Shown: piece after piece, positions 22,892 to 35,648 of the stretch
How positions within the stretch are numbered: the first letter of the stretch is position 1
Layout: each line of letters starts with the position of its first letter
Assembly (NCBI RefSeq): GCF_047496725.1
Contig: NC_132982.1
Location: forward strand, 5,969,001-6,033,000
Direction: 5' to 3'
Length of the DNA stretch: 64,000 bases
Source: Anoplolepis gracilipes
Lineage: Eukaryota > Arthropoda > Insecta > Hymenoptera > Formicidae
The notes under the pieces: model-generated
Told to the model about the DNA's origin: nothing
What the model saw: only the letters and a program-made list of their open reading frames with translations
Databases searched by the model: none
Translations under genes and position numbers: made by a program

Positions 22892-25800
22892 TTAAAAGCT
22901 TTTCAATCACTCTTTTCTACCTTACTGTTCTAAATTCTCTTGTATAATGATAGCCGTATTCCGAACAACGTTCTCAGTTCTCAGTTTTCATCTGAATGTA
23001 AAATTGTTGATAATACCGACAAGTGAAAGCAGAATTAGTGCGGATTCATTGTTACCGACTGATCAGCTGTTTAGCTGATTAGTATATCGCTCACTGTAGA
23101 TGACAGTACATGTCGCATTTGCGTGGCTGCTCCATTTCGAGTTACTCTGAAAGTTTCATGGTTTTTTGAGAGAATAACAACGCGTACACTAGTCGATTAT
23201 ATATTTGAAATCTTTATTCTTCAAATTTAATTCTCTATCCTTATTAATTACAAGTAAGTATTAGTGAAAAAAGCTACTTGAGATTTAAGAATTAAAATTT
23301 ACTATACAAACCTTCAAAAAGAAGACACATGTATGATCCATGTGTTCTTTGCGCGCGTAAATCGGGTGCACATCATTGTGTTAAAACTACATTTATATAT
23401 TATGCATATATTGCAAACAAAATCTCTTTTATTTTTCTTTATAAATTGTGCAGACAGCTGTATTTGTAATCGAATGTAATAGATGTATCTTGAAATTTTA
23501 TATTACATATATCAAAAATATAACTGTGAACTACAAATCTAATAATAATTTTGTTTTGTAACAATATTTTTAGGATATATGTTGTGTTTTTTTTTTTATA
23601 AAATCAAAATTAATTACAACGAATTAAAAAGAGAAATATATGAAAATAGCGTAAATATTTTTACATAATTTTCTTGTAAATAAGAAATAAGAAACATATC
23701 GAGCGACAAAAGACAGAGATACATCTAATAAGATATATATGGCCAAGGTTGGAGTTAATAATTTGTGATATAAATTATTGAATGTGCAGAATCTACGTAC
23801 ATCTACAGACATACAGTCAGGCGAAGATGTATCATTACTTTCACGAGTTCTGTATACGTGGACCACTGTACTGAGGCCCGCATCTCCAAGGGATGCATCT
23901 AGGCATGTTCGGGCTAATCGGTAAGCAACGAGTTTATAACGGATAACTGCAGCTTTCATTAAACTCTATTAACACTAATTACGGAATAACTGAAGGCTAA
24001 TTACAGAATAATTATAGCACACGTAAGTATCCTATATGAGCCTGTGGCGCGAGGACAGTTAATAAATGAGTTAATTTACATATTGATATATCGCGCGCCG
24101 CGACCTGAACACCAAATCTTACTTTAGGGACGAACTGCAACTTGTCCCCGCGCAGTAATTTTTAATTACCATTTAGCTTTACAAAGTATGTAAAATAACA
24201 TAGAAATCTTATGAACAAGTACGCGCGCAATATTTTGCAGAGCAGATTAAACCATTGAAAAAGAGTGTACGGCCTAAATAATTTCGTTGATATTTTTCTT
24301 AGTTGCGATTCGATAACTTATCATAAACGCGATTTAATATACATACTTCTTAATGTATATTCCTATTATTATTAATTATATTTATCCTATTAAAATGGGT
24401 GATTAATTCCTATTATATAATGATAATATAAAAACACATAAACAATATATTTTCAAAATTTGATCTGAAATTTGAACATCGCAATGTGTTGGTCGCACTT
24501 TATAATCGAGTTAGTATCGGAAGAAATTATCGTGTTTAAATTGGCAAAGAAAGTTTGGCGCTCAATAAATCGAGGGTACTTACGCCTCCTTTTACCGGTA
24601 GCTAACTATCGCGTCCTGTTAAGCACGATCCCGAATCGTATAAAGTATCAGATTTCATCCTGGTTATGAAGTTCGAGTTTTAAGAGAAGTGCCGGGAGTT
24701 TTACAACTTTTATCGCGGGTGTGCAAAATATCTGGAAGGATATATTATCGAATTTCCATATCGACGTCCTCTGTCGCTGAATAAGAGTCCGTCGACTCCG
24801 AATTTTTATAACCGATCGTAACTCAAAGCCGTGCATTATCAACCTTGCGAGGTTGTCTTGGCCATCATCTTCAGAATCGCATATAATAATACTTCAATGA
24901 AACGTGACGAAAGTACAAGACCGAATGTTTTGAGACGAACCGAAAGCACGTTGTTGATGTCATGCATCTCGTTTTGCCTACAATTTTATACAATAATCCA
25001 CTCACAATTAGTTGAAATTTGTTATGAATTTTTATCATTTTTCCTTGTTTTAAAAGTATTAATTATTACCTATGAGGCGATATTATGTTCTTAACATGTT
25101 TAACGTAAATTAATTAAAGAAAAAAAAAACAAATTTACAATTATATCTCTCCAATTTTAAGGTCTTATAATTATACTATAAAAATAAGAAATATAAGTAA
25201 TTTATCTTTTTTTCTTTTTATTGCTTTATTGCTTCTTAATTCTACTATTTCGTTAGAGTTTGCTGATTTTTGAAATACAATAACTCTGTAAGTATCAAGA
25301 AAATGGAAATATTATTCGTAACATCTTCAAATTTTATGACTATCTCTCTCAATATTGCCATTGAGTTTACGAAACGCCGTAAAATGGAGATAACTTTTTA
25401 TACGTGACAAATTAAATAATTTTGACACATATTTTTTTCTATTTGTTTGTATAAAAAACAACAAGATAAATAAAACCATTCAAGAAAAACATTAATAGCC
25501 TTTTATATCTTATAATTTCGATTACAAATTACGCACATAGTCTATAATCAATCTCAATAATTATTTTAGTCAAAATATTTGCCTCAACCATTATTAACGT
25601 TATCACAGAATAATTAATTACACATGTGATTCAAAGAGTGTAAAGGATTGATATAACAGCGAATATATCAAAAACAAACTTTTAGACAAGGCTATCTGTG
25701 GTTTAATCAACAAAACTGATGACTTTGATATAGTTATTCAATATAACGAAGCATGATCAAATTTCTCGCGCTAACGAACATCACGAGTTTTTCAGTTATT

Positions 25801-28543
25801 ATGTCTTGTGCTTACTTACGGTGGAAGATGATATCATTTTTGATACGGCTGGTACTTGCAAGGGGATTGTTGATGTCAAAAATACGAGTCCTCGCTCCAT
25901 TACTTTGCTGATAAATGCTAACACGTATCGTATCGCATAATAAATGTTTCCGTTGGTTCTCATAAATTTCGGATAATTTTCCGACCTTCTTATTCAAACG
26001 ATAAAGAATCGTTCCAAATATTGCTCGTTAGTTTGCTTTTTCTTTTAGTCTTCTTCTGATCAATCCTTCAGTCAATTAACTAACCCTAAGAGTTAATATT
26101 AACTTTAATCTTATTGCAATGATCGAAATTTTCCCAGACTTTTCAAACAGATTTAAAAAGAGCTTTCCTTTGGATAAAAAAAACTTGTTATTACGTGTTA
26201 CTTTATTTAAGATTACTTTATTTTTAGGTTTATCTTAAATTTCCTGAGCTTTCTGAGCTTTTTAGATGCATATGGTATTGCAGCTATATGCGAGATTACA
26301 TCATTGAAATGCTAAATAGTGACCATGTAAATGTACGCTAATTAAGCTCGAATATTGTTCAGCACGAACGCTGTTCGATGAATTTGATATTCGCCTTGTG
26401 TATCGTTATTCTGCTTGATGGATTAATTACTGACAGCTCGTTGAGTACCTGGATAATGCATAAATCTTGCGCAATTCTTTCTTGCGTGTTGAGTGTCGCA
26501 ATACGACGTAAGAAATCTTGCGACACAACTATTAATTAATTATTAACGTAACGAATAATGATCAACTTTATATGATATTAATTAATTGCGCAATAATTAA
26601 TATTTATTGGAAAGATAAGAGAGACTAGAGAATATATTGTATCAATAATGTTATAAATGATACGCAATTTTATACGCAGGCCATAAAAGCTTATAAACAT
26701 GTACACTATTAAAATTTTGCTTTATTTCATATAATAGATCGCTTTAATTAAATTCAATATCAGGAACTGTCGAATGAAATTTGCATGATAAATGCAATAG
26801 TGAGATAAACTTTTGGAATTTTGCTGAGATGCGCCGTAATTAATATAGAATTTTTGCTGATATGCGCGTACCTAATAATAAATTTATGAATCTTCATTGT
26901 TTCATGATGGTAATAACCATCAATAAAATTGGCATTGAACGCGTTGCTAGGAATTTAACGTTGACGACAGCCATCAAAGCCATTGCGAAACCTTTTAGGC
27001 CAGACGTTATTAAATTACACTGACTTGACCCACATTCCAGGTGCACGTCCTTTTCTTTTTTACTTAAAGCTTGCCTACAAAACGTTGTGACGACGTTCGG
27101 TAGTGACTTTTAAGTGCGGCACCTTGCCCCGACGTTCGGTCTCAAACTTCTGAAAAACGGGGAGAACCGACTTCGGTAAGTCGATCGACGGAAGTAAAAA
27201 CCGACAGTGACCCGATTTCCGGCGTTTTCCGGCGCAAGTTGGAAGAGACTTGAGAGGGAATTGGGCACCGGCTTCAATTTAAGATTTATTAATATGCAAA
27301 CACGAAACTCACTCGCGCGGCATCAAACAAGAAACTGATTTCCAGAGAATCGCTTGACTTCAAAATAAGCCATTGTCGAGTCAACGTTTACGGAAATTGC
27401 ATCATCCAATCTTGTTTTGAAGCAAAGTTTTAAGCCCAAGTGCTCAATTGCATCGCGCGTGGAAATACATATTAATTACCGGTCAGTTTGATATAGTCGT
27501 GTCCTTAAGCCCTGAAACTTCTGTCCTGACAAGGGCAGTCCATCCACCGCGATCCATATCATCGAGCGAGCGTCTTTCTTCAAGCGAAAGATGCTATTAA
27601 TTGAAACGGGTGCGTCGCGAGAGGTAATTGCGGAAATGGGAGTTCCTTCCGGCCAAGTTCTGGTCGCGAGAGCATAGCTACGGATTGTTAAAACAAATCC
27701 TTTGTAGTGGGCGCGAGGTAATTCCGTTAATTGGACTCGGAGGTAGAAAGAGAGTGCAGGTGCGCAAACAGAACCTCGGCGTCGAGGTGAACGTGAATCT
27801 CGTTCCTCTATTTGCACAATCGCGTGAGAATTCAACGTCGACAAAGAAAAGGACCTAACCGATTATTTATTTAGCATCGAGGAGTTTGTCGCCGGTGTGA
27901 TGGCAAAAACTCAAAATAGCGCCGGCAATGGAGAAGAAAGAAGCTGCCGTTAGTGGTCGAGTAATGAGATTGTTACGTTACAGTCTCTTTATTCCTTAAA
28001 TGAACAAAGTTTCCTAGCGATATCGATTGAGATCGGCATCGTTAAATTTTCGGATAATATAACGTCAAAATAATAGTTTGTATTGACAATATTATACGGG
28101 AGCGCTTTCTCCATGGCGAAGAAACGTGATAAAGTTCTTTAAAGTTTGGAAAATCAGTGATATAACTTTGATAACTTTGGTACTGTAAAGCATCAGGTTA
28201 CTGACGTCAGCAACCAATTATTAAATAGTCTTGATTGATTAAACTTGCGATTCGCAAAACTTTGCAATCCCCTCAAATGATAAATGACTCTTTTTCCGCG
28301 GTCTCATCTCTTTCGTCATTCTTTCTACCTGCCTTGAATGTAATTATTGATTTTATCGAAATTGAGATTGGAAAATAGATAATCTATTACTTTTTTATAA
28401 TGAAAGAAAACCTTTTTTTACTAAACTGTTGTACTATGAATCTCCAGTTGCAGAGTTAATTAATAGAATCGATTACATTCATGACTGAGAATATTTCTAA
28501 TTATTTAAAGATTTAGAATATTTAGTACATTTTTTATTATCTG

Positions 28544-28546
<3 letters not shown>
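22892..28546. other. Intergenic DNA without recognisable gene
   Basis: The first 250 bp is the likely Rpt5 promoter. The rest is AT-rich with a CpG-richer block at about 27,000-27,900 containing GACGTTCGGT twice (near 27,091 and 27,131) and short open frames on both strands. None resembles a known protein and no splice-linked exons are visible. Confidence 0.5.

Positions 28547-28548
<2 letters not shown>

Positions 28549-28582
<34 letters not shown>
28549..28582. repeat. (CT)17 microsatellite
   Basis: An uninterrupted CT dinucleotide run in intergenic DNA. Confidence 0.95.
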
Positions 28583-28586
<4 letters not shown>

Positions 28587-29063
28587 AATTAATATTTTTT
28601 AGTACGATGTTGAGCTAAAAGGGACAAATGAGAAACCCTTTATCCGCTTACTGCAAATCCTTCAAACGTACACGCTTCGTAGTTTATGAGAAGTTGACTA
28701 TGTGCAGTAATTTATCATCTGTCTGCAGGTGATCTCGTACTCTCGAATTCACGAAGCATGTAAGATGCATTTTCATTTACGGAAACACCAATTACTCACG
28801 CAAATCCAATGCAATAATTCCCTCGGATATGCACGACATATTTTTTATATGTTAAATATGATTATGATGAATACAAATATATTCGACAATGGATGCAAAA
28901 ATGTTTTATTCATTCAAATTCTAATTTTGAGAGATAAACTCTAAAGAGAGACTTTAATCAAGAGTTTTGCCAATTTATATATAATCTTATTGAAAGAAAT
29001 ATCAAACATCATTTCACGATCGTTACTTTAATTTATCAGTTTAGAAAATGAAATAAATTTCTA

Positions 29064-29315
29064 GTCGTGACACAAGAAGGATTATGGATAATTAATGTGG
29101 CCGACAATTTCATCGATCACGCTCGTTTAATTGAATTGGCTTCTGCTAGTCGATGCATAGTTACTAAGGTACTCCAAATTTACCGAATACCATCTACGCC
29201 ACGAACGCAAATAATAAATCAGCGAAGAATCAACGTGAACTTGCGAGATACGATACTTGAGCTTGACAGCAATCTTCAATCTCTTGGTATCGTATTCGGG
29301 TTAATTAGCGTCTCA
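29064..29315 (+). pseudogene. Possible eroded paired-domain or Tc1-like HTH relic
   Basis: An open frame reads QEGLWIIN...RLIELA...CIVTKVLQIY...RRIN...TILEL...LGIVFGLI. These pieces fall in the order expected of a paired domain: the GGVFVN turn, IVELA helix, CVSKILxxY recognition helix, then PRV..., KIxxY and SIFAWEI. About 15-17 residues are missing between the first and third helices. Tc1-type transposases share this fold and are an alternative source. The conserved DNA-contact residues are mostly lost and no neighbouring exon is visible. Chance similarity cannot be excluded. Confidence 0.2.
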
Positions 29316-29400
29316 TCGCGATGTAGATCCCGCGTGTCTCTCATGTCTCTCAAGCGAGACGGAATGGGTAATACACAGATAATAGCGACTAATCGATAAT

Positions 29401-31940
29401 ATTAATAACGTCGCGCCAATAATCGCCGATTGCTTACAGACGGGATGGCAAAGAAACAATGTCGGAATGTTGGTCGACGAAGTTACTGAACCGTGTAACT
29501 TATCGGAAGAACGTACAATAGCCGTTGTAAGTTACATTGTTTTATTTTCGAACACTGTGGAATTATTTTTGCATAATATAAAAAAAATATAAAATATTTA
29601 TCACTTATTTTCATCATTAAAATGATAAGAGGGTGTATCAAAACTTTATTCAAAAAGGTGTCTTCCCATTGTCAAATTATTAATTTAAAGTCGCTAATTC
29701 GGCTGATTAAACTTGATTTATTCTACTTTTAAAACGAGAGATTTTGATATCATATAAACTTCAAGCTTTAATTTTTGGGTATCGATTAATTTATCTTACA
29801 TTTATTGTTAGTAAAAATTAAAAAAATAATTATTGAAAGAATATGTTTAATATATTTTCTGTATTTATCTATTATGTACATGCAACTAATTGCATTAGCT
29901 ATAAGAAATATATATACGTAATTCTTATTCTTTTTCGGTAAAATACGAATATATTTCCGGTTCAATCAATTGTATGCATAATCAATTACAACACGAATGA
30001 ATAAACATGAAATATATTTAATAATTCATAAATTCTTTCATTACTTTGTTTTTTTTTTATTATCATAGTATAGTATAATAATTTATTATCTATTATATTT
30101 TTGACTAACGATATAAATCTTACATTTATAAAATATGTGCTGTAAACTTTTTAAAACTCGATACACACACATCGTAAGTACTGAAATGTCGATGAACAAT
30201 TATGACTCTAAGCACGTAGTTGAATCGCATGAAATATTCCATTCGACTCGGCGTTAGATAGGAGCGGAAACAAGAAGACTACGAGTCGCACTGAAAAGCG
30301 GAAAAGTTATGTTACTTTTTTTTTTGTAGTCGATCGCAAACTAGGAAACGTCAAGTTCACATTGGTTATTCTTCGCGATTGGACGGCGTCAAATAACTTG
30401 GATCGAAAAGTGTAAAGGACCGTTGAAGCGGAAACGCAACAGACAATCAGAATCGGAAATACTAGGAGATGTCGAAGAACGTCGGAGCATCCTGGCGGAA
30501 ACTGTTCAAAAACTGCCCGAGAAACGTTGTAACTTTGACGCCAGCAGAGTGTATAAACTCGCGACTATTATCAGCGGCAGAAATCGCGAAAAGCGAAGCT
30601 CTGGATGCCAGTAATGCAAAGTGTAAATACGATGCGTTCAATGTGTTTACGGGTTATCAACGTCAAAGCATTATAGAATCGGATTTCTACGAATGAATTC
30701 TATATAGACAATGTTTTATCATCTGACAGTCACATAATACTCAGCGCGGTAATAGTTACATCTACTTTTATCGCATTAAATTTCAATCAGCGTTTTTAAT
30801 ACAAATTAAAATATTAAATAATTTCTTTTAATTATAAATAATCGTAAAGAAAGTTTTCTTCACAAACTAGCATTTCTTTTTTAACAATTACATAAAAATA
30901 CTATTGTTTATCCAATTTCAAAAATAATTTTTCCCTTTTGGAAATTTTAATTTAACATTAAATATCTTTGAAAGCTGTAATGGATAATAATTTTTCTCGA
31001 TTCTGAGAAAAAAATTTTGCATTAAAATTGCCATTTAAATAATAAATTGTTGTACGATAGTTTTTTATTTCAAAAATGGAAGACTGTTTGAAATGTAAAT
31101 TGACTCATCAAGAATGCGGTCGTGTATGATCGCGCAATTCGATATATCAAGATATATCGTCATAGTGTGACTATCGTCATCATCGTCGCATAATACGCGA
31201 GTATGCGAGAGACGCGCAACGCGGAAGAACGGAGCGCAACAGAGACGGAGAAAAGGTAGCACAAAGGAGAATCGGGCCATCGGAGCGTTAACCCTCGTCC
31301 GAGCAACCCCTTTTTCTAACTAGAAGAAAAAGCTCATGCCCCCTCTGTCACTGAGATTTTTTTTACTTGTTAATAAAAATCATGAGAGTAAACAAAGATT
31401 GAAATATTTCGGCGAGATCAGTATATAAACTATCTCTTCAAAATATGTAGACGACATTTATGTAATAGTTTCGCTAGTTTTTCCTTAAAATTAAGAGAAA
31501 AAACACACAGTTATTTAAAAAAATAAAATTTATCTTAGAATTATATTCTCTCAATATGATAGTGCCGTGTTATAAAGTGTCCATATATAAAAAAAATTTA
31601 ATCAAGTTTTTTTTAAACGCTAGTTTTCTTTCTCTTATTTACGATAGTATTTTGGCGCGCTTTGTGACATGCTGCATCACGCAGTCGATTGCATATCGTA
31701 TATCTTGGCACACGTATAACGAGTTGTCTTCCGCCGAGTAGCCAATTTTATTTTTTCTTTTTTTACATTCAAAAAATATCAATTCAATCCATTTTCTCTA
31801 CAAACACTATCTGTGAAAATACAGTCGGGATCACTCTACTTCGTTTTGATATAAAAATATTGACGATTACGAATCTGTACAGATCTGACAGCAGCTTACG
31901 TTGTTTCATTTCAACGTTACTTTTGTTTCATTCAAAGTAG
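29401..31940. other. Intergenic DNA without recognisable gene
   Basis: AT-rich. A moderately GC-rich patch at 30,240-30,690 has two overlapping short frames (63 and 75 codons) with no family resemblance. Another at 31,100-31,310 is CpG-rich with no coding signal. Confidence 0.5.
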
Positions 31941-32618
31941 AAAAGGAGAACATCCCGGGGGTCGATCCGGACCGGAGAGGCCGGACGATATCCTCCCGCA
32001 TACGGCCCTCTGTTGACTGAACCGACTTAAGTCAACGCCGCCCACGGTCTGGCACGCGGCCTCCAGTACGCGCCAAGACGAAGAGGGATATATGCGCGAG
32101 AAAACGGGAAATATGGGAGACGTCATCGGGGGATGTGGATCTCCGAGCGACGAAGACAGCAGAGACGACGAGATGAAGTGCGAGATGACGAGGCTGGGAT
32201 AATAATGTGCGACGATGACGGAATGAGCGAAACTGCGAGAGAGAGAGACGTGGCAGAGCGAATGGTGGCGAGGGGTTCAAGTATAAGGATACCGAGGCAT
32301 GCGCCGTTCTATCATATTGATCTCGCCATAGTAACGATTCTCTCTTCTCCAACGATGTTGGGATGCACTATAGCCCCGGGAGGAAGAGGGATGTCGGAGA
32401 GCGAGGAGTCATGCGGGAGGAGATCGGGAGGAGAGAGAACAAGAGAGGGGAGAAAGGGGAGGCAGGTCGTACCGCATGGTGTACCACACCACCCCACGAT
32501 GCGCGGATGTGGGCCGCCGAGGGTTGAACGCGAGCGAGAACGCGAGGCGAGGCGAGGCGCCAGTGGGACGAAGAGAAAGCAAGTCGTTGAGGTAGTCGTA
32601 GAGGGAGAAGGTGTGTGT

Positions 32619-32638
32619 ATATATATATATATATATAT
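32619..32638. repeat. (TA)10 microsatellite
   Basis: TA dinucleotide run inside the GC-rich leader region. Confidence 0.9.
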
Positions 32639-32706
32639 GTGTGTGACGAGACAAGAACGAGTTGGAGAGGAAAAGAGAAAGAGATAGAGAAAACAGAGGG
32701 AGATGG

Positions 32707-32708
<2 letters not shown>

Positions 32709-32748
<40 letters not shown>
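32709..32748. repeat. (GA)20 microsatellite
   Basis: GA run on the plus strand, upstream of the signal-peptide exon; a dense potential GAGA-factor site. Confidence 0.95.
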
Positions 32749-32751
<3 letters not shown>

Positions 32752-32917
32752 GGGGTACGGGATGAGGAGAAGTGCGAGAGACGAAGAGCATCGGTGATCG
32801 AGGTAGAACGACGATACGAGAGGGTGGGTGTAGAAGAGAAGAGGGATCGACGCGCACGGCGACTGGCAGGTGTACATGCTGGGCTAGACGGAGAGAATAG
32901 TAGCAAGGAAGAGAAAT

Positions 32918-32920
<3 letters not shown>

Positions 32921-32959
<39 letters not shown>
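32921..32959. repeat. (AG)19 microsatellite
   Basis: Second GA run, 170 bp downstream of the first and in the same orientation. Confidence 0.95.
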
Positions 32960-32967
<8 letters not shown>

Positions 32968-34156
32968 AAGAGAAAGAGAGAAATGACAAAGATATGACGA
33001 GCAACGAAGAGGACCGGAGGTGGTGAACGGTGGCGGTTAGCTACTACAGAGCTAGCGCCAAAGCGGGCCGAAGCGGCAGTACCGCGCGGCGTTGCAGCCA
33101 AATGAATCTTAGTCCAGCGTTGGTCGCCGGCGAGGCCGCATCTGGCAAAACACCCCTGCCGGGAGAGAGTGATAGAATAGCCCCACGACCGAGATTTCGA
33201 AGGGCAGCCCGCGCTACACGCGTCTCTCCGTAACGGACGAGAAAAATCAGAGGGATGTTCTGGCGGTCCTGGCGATCGCACGCGTTCCGAGATCCACATT
33301 ACCGAAGGTGAACCCCTGTCGTTCACCCTGACCCGATGCTGCGGCAGCTACCGAGCGAACGCGGGAAGCTCGACGAGCGGAACGAATCCATGATCGGACT
33401 GCGGATGCGTCCCTGAGCCTGTTTTGTACGTACACGCATACATACGCACACGCACACATACACATAGAGAAATCATACATACGAAATCCGCCAAGTCAGA
33501 GCTTTGCCCGTGTAACCAGCTGCGATTGCCCGACGACCTGGCGACGAGCTGGTGCCGTTGACGAGATTGAAACTCAATCGACTCGCTCGTGTGACAGATA
33601 TCATTGTTGTCGGTGATAAGCGCGAGACTAAAGAGGAACCCGAGAAAATAAACGGGATCCGCGGGCGAAACCAAATCGCCAAGAGATGTCCGCGCTGCCC
33701 GACGATGCCGCGTCGTGGTACGGACCGTCTGGACCATAGTGCGCACGGATTTTATCATCCGGTACGGGATAACAGCGGACTACTACCGCACCGGAACTTC
33801 GCTGCGTGGAGGCGATCACGTGCCCTCGACGGAGCACCTAGGACAATGCACCTGGCGAGCCCGGTGCAGGTGCGACCGGGCGAGCCCTGAGGATTCAGAA
33901 CGATCGCTCCGTTTTTATCGCGACCAGCGGACCGTCCAGGACAGCTGATCCTCCAAAGGGTCCAGGTTCGTTCTCGCTCGACGCAATTCGGTAGCCACGT
34001 GCGAGGACGAGCAGCGGTGAGGCGGCTGCGACGGCGACAACGGTGGAAAACGGCGGAAAACAAAGTGGAGAAAATCGGCAACGTGGAGGTGGTGCATCGA
34101 GTGGTCTTCGAGGAAGGCGGAGTAGCTGCCTCGCTCCGGGTATTCCGCGAGTAAAC

Positions 34157-34205
34157 ATGAGACGCTCGTGGACGCTCGTCGCGGCGATAGCCCTGGCAGC
34201 ATCCG
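34157..34205 (+). CDS. First coding exon, signal peptide of an unidentified secreted/membrane protein
   Basis: ATG opens MRRSWTLVAAIALAAS, a textbook signal peptide: Arg-rich start, hydrophobic core, small residues at the end. The exon ends after one base of the next codon at a consensus donor (GGTGAGTG), and phase 1 introns are typical just after signal peptides. The ATG context (GTAAACATGA) suits insects. GC-rich leader DNA precedes it. No phase-compatible downstream exon could be recognised in the following 29.8 kb, so the gene probably continues past the window through a very long first intron. Long first introns are common in insect neuronal receptors and adhesion proteins, but nothing here identifies the product. 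Confidence 0.6.
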
Positions 34206-35085
34206 GTGAGTGATTTGCATTTTCACAGAATAAGGAGAATAACTTTACCGTTAGTCCGACGACGTCCCTCACATGAAACCTTAGTCGCGACGCGAATCGT
34301 CCACCGGTTGCCTCGTTATCCGTTATTCATTTTTCCTCGCCAAAAAAGGAGACATTGCTTTTCCAATTTCTCAGGGTATGTTTTCCTTCTGCCTGTCCCT
34401 TCCACAAGTGTCCGTCGACGTCATGACGCGTCACCCGTTGCTCCGAGCCTCTGTCTCTCTTTCTTTTTGATGCTGCGAACGTACGATAAAATTACGGAAA
34501 CGATGTTTTCATTATATTATACTCAAGATGTTCTTAAGTATAATTGCAATTTATTCCTCTTTAGCATTGTTCTTGAGAGTAATTAAAACCGAACAGAGTT
34601 GGTTATTCCAAACAGTAACCAGTGGCGCCGACATTTCTCTTACGTGATGTACGCTGTTGATATCACACAGTGATGATTTCGCTTCTTTTTTTTTTTCCCC
34701 TTTTTATTACCAACTCTTATTTCATGACATGTAATAATATTGATGTAGAATAACATGTGATCAGAAATGTCATATCGATATTCAAACTTTTTGTATCAAA
34801 GAATTTCAGTTTTTAAGGTATACAAACAACTTTATTTAGAAATTTTTTGATGCTGCTTTTCCAGAACTTTATGAATCTTCATTATATATACGAAAATATG
34901 AAAAATCGGCCACTTGTCGAGAATATGTAAATTCTTGAAATTTGCAACTTGCGAATTCAATCTCGCAGGAGCGTTCGTTGCTATCGACATTGCAAACGTC
35001 AAATCTTGTTTCCGGAATTCACACGAGGCTTCTTCACGTAAACAAATAAATTTCTTCGAGTTTGTTTGAAAGAAGAGTACAACCA

Positions 35086-35393
35086 GCGAGTTTCATTCAG
35101 ACGGATATGCTTGTCAATTCTTCATCTCTCTTTTGAGACATCTCTCGAGAAATCTCTTTAGCATTGTTGTTCGGATTACAAGCGCAATTTTCTATAACTA
35201 GGTAAACTTTCCACAAAACTTTATCGTTTTGTTGTTTACGTTATCAGGGAGTTTCTATTTCGCGAAAATGCTTGTCGAACTCATATCCGAATCTCGTCTC
35301 TTCGAAAATCGCTGCCGGGCGATTAAATTTCTTCAAGGTTGCTGTCCGGATTATAAGCAGGAGGTCGAATTTCGCTTTCGCGAGGGTGCTTGT
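35086..35393 (+). repeat. Degenerate dispersed repeat, three copies
   Basis: Three related segments start near 35086, 35248 and 35363, each with a GAGTTTC/GAATTTC box leading to ATGCTTGTC or GTGCTTGTC. A second shared box, GTTGTTCGGATTACAAGC at 35165, recurs as GCTGTCCGGATTATAAGC at 35341. Copies are diverged, so this is an old duplication. Confidence 0.5.
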
Positions 35394-35526
35394 CACACAC
35401 GATCCTTCATCTCTTCAATGTCGCTCTCTTACTTCCGAGATCGGTGCGAGCTCGTTTCGAGCTTTGAATGGAACAGGCAGATGTAGAGCGCCGCAATCCC
35501 GGGAGGAGGAACACGGCGGAAGGGTG

Positions 35527-35613
35527 GCAGAGATGAAGAGAGAGGAGAGAGAAGAGAAGAGAGGAGAGGAGAGGAGAGAGAGAGAGAGAGAGAGCAAGAG
35601 AGAGAAAGAGAGA

Positions 35614-35647
<34 letters not shown>

Positions 35648-35648
35648 G
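35527..35648. repeat. Impure (GA)n tract, about 120 bp
   Basis: Almost pure purine GA/GGA/AAG sequence on the plus strand, containing two uninterrupted (GA)n blocks. Confidence 0.95.

Larger units (their letters stand above)
31941..34156 (+). promoter_or_regulatory. GC/CpG-rich promoter and 5' leader of the signal-peptide gene
   Basis: About 2.2 kb of GC- and CpG-rich DNA stands out sharply from AT-rich flanks and ends at the ATG at 34157. It includes a (TA)n run, two long (GA)n runs and many GAGAG sites, which bind GAGA factor in insects. Open frames on both strands (up to 305 codons at 32,409-33,326) are repetitive Ser/Leu or Arg/Glu strings produced by the GA tracts and are not genes. The transcription start cannot be placed. 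Confidence 0.5.

Noticed and set aside
27476..27844. 122-codon minus-strand frame
   Set aside because: No family resemblance; the plus strand is also open over much of it; GC-rich patch effect.
30423..30696. Two overlapping 63- and 75-codon frames in a GC-richer patch
   Set aside because: No known domain, no splice partners and no clear start context. Possibly a non-coding exon but unsupported.
31819..31840. TACAGTCGGGATC resembling the MITE terminal repeat at 7882
   Set aside because: No matching inverse end within 500 bp and the similarity stops after eight bases.
32133..33326. Long open frames on both strands (184, 230, 169 and 305 codons)
   Set aside because: They are Ser/Leu/Pro or Arg/Glu/Gly strings generated by GA tracts and high GC, overlap on both strands and show no domain.
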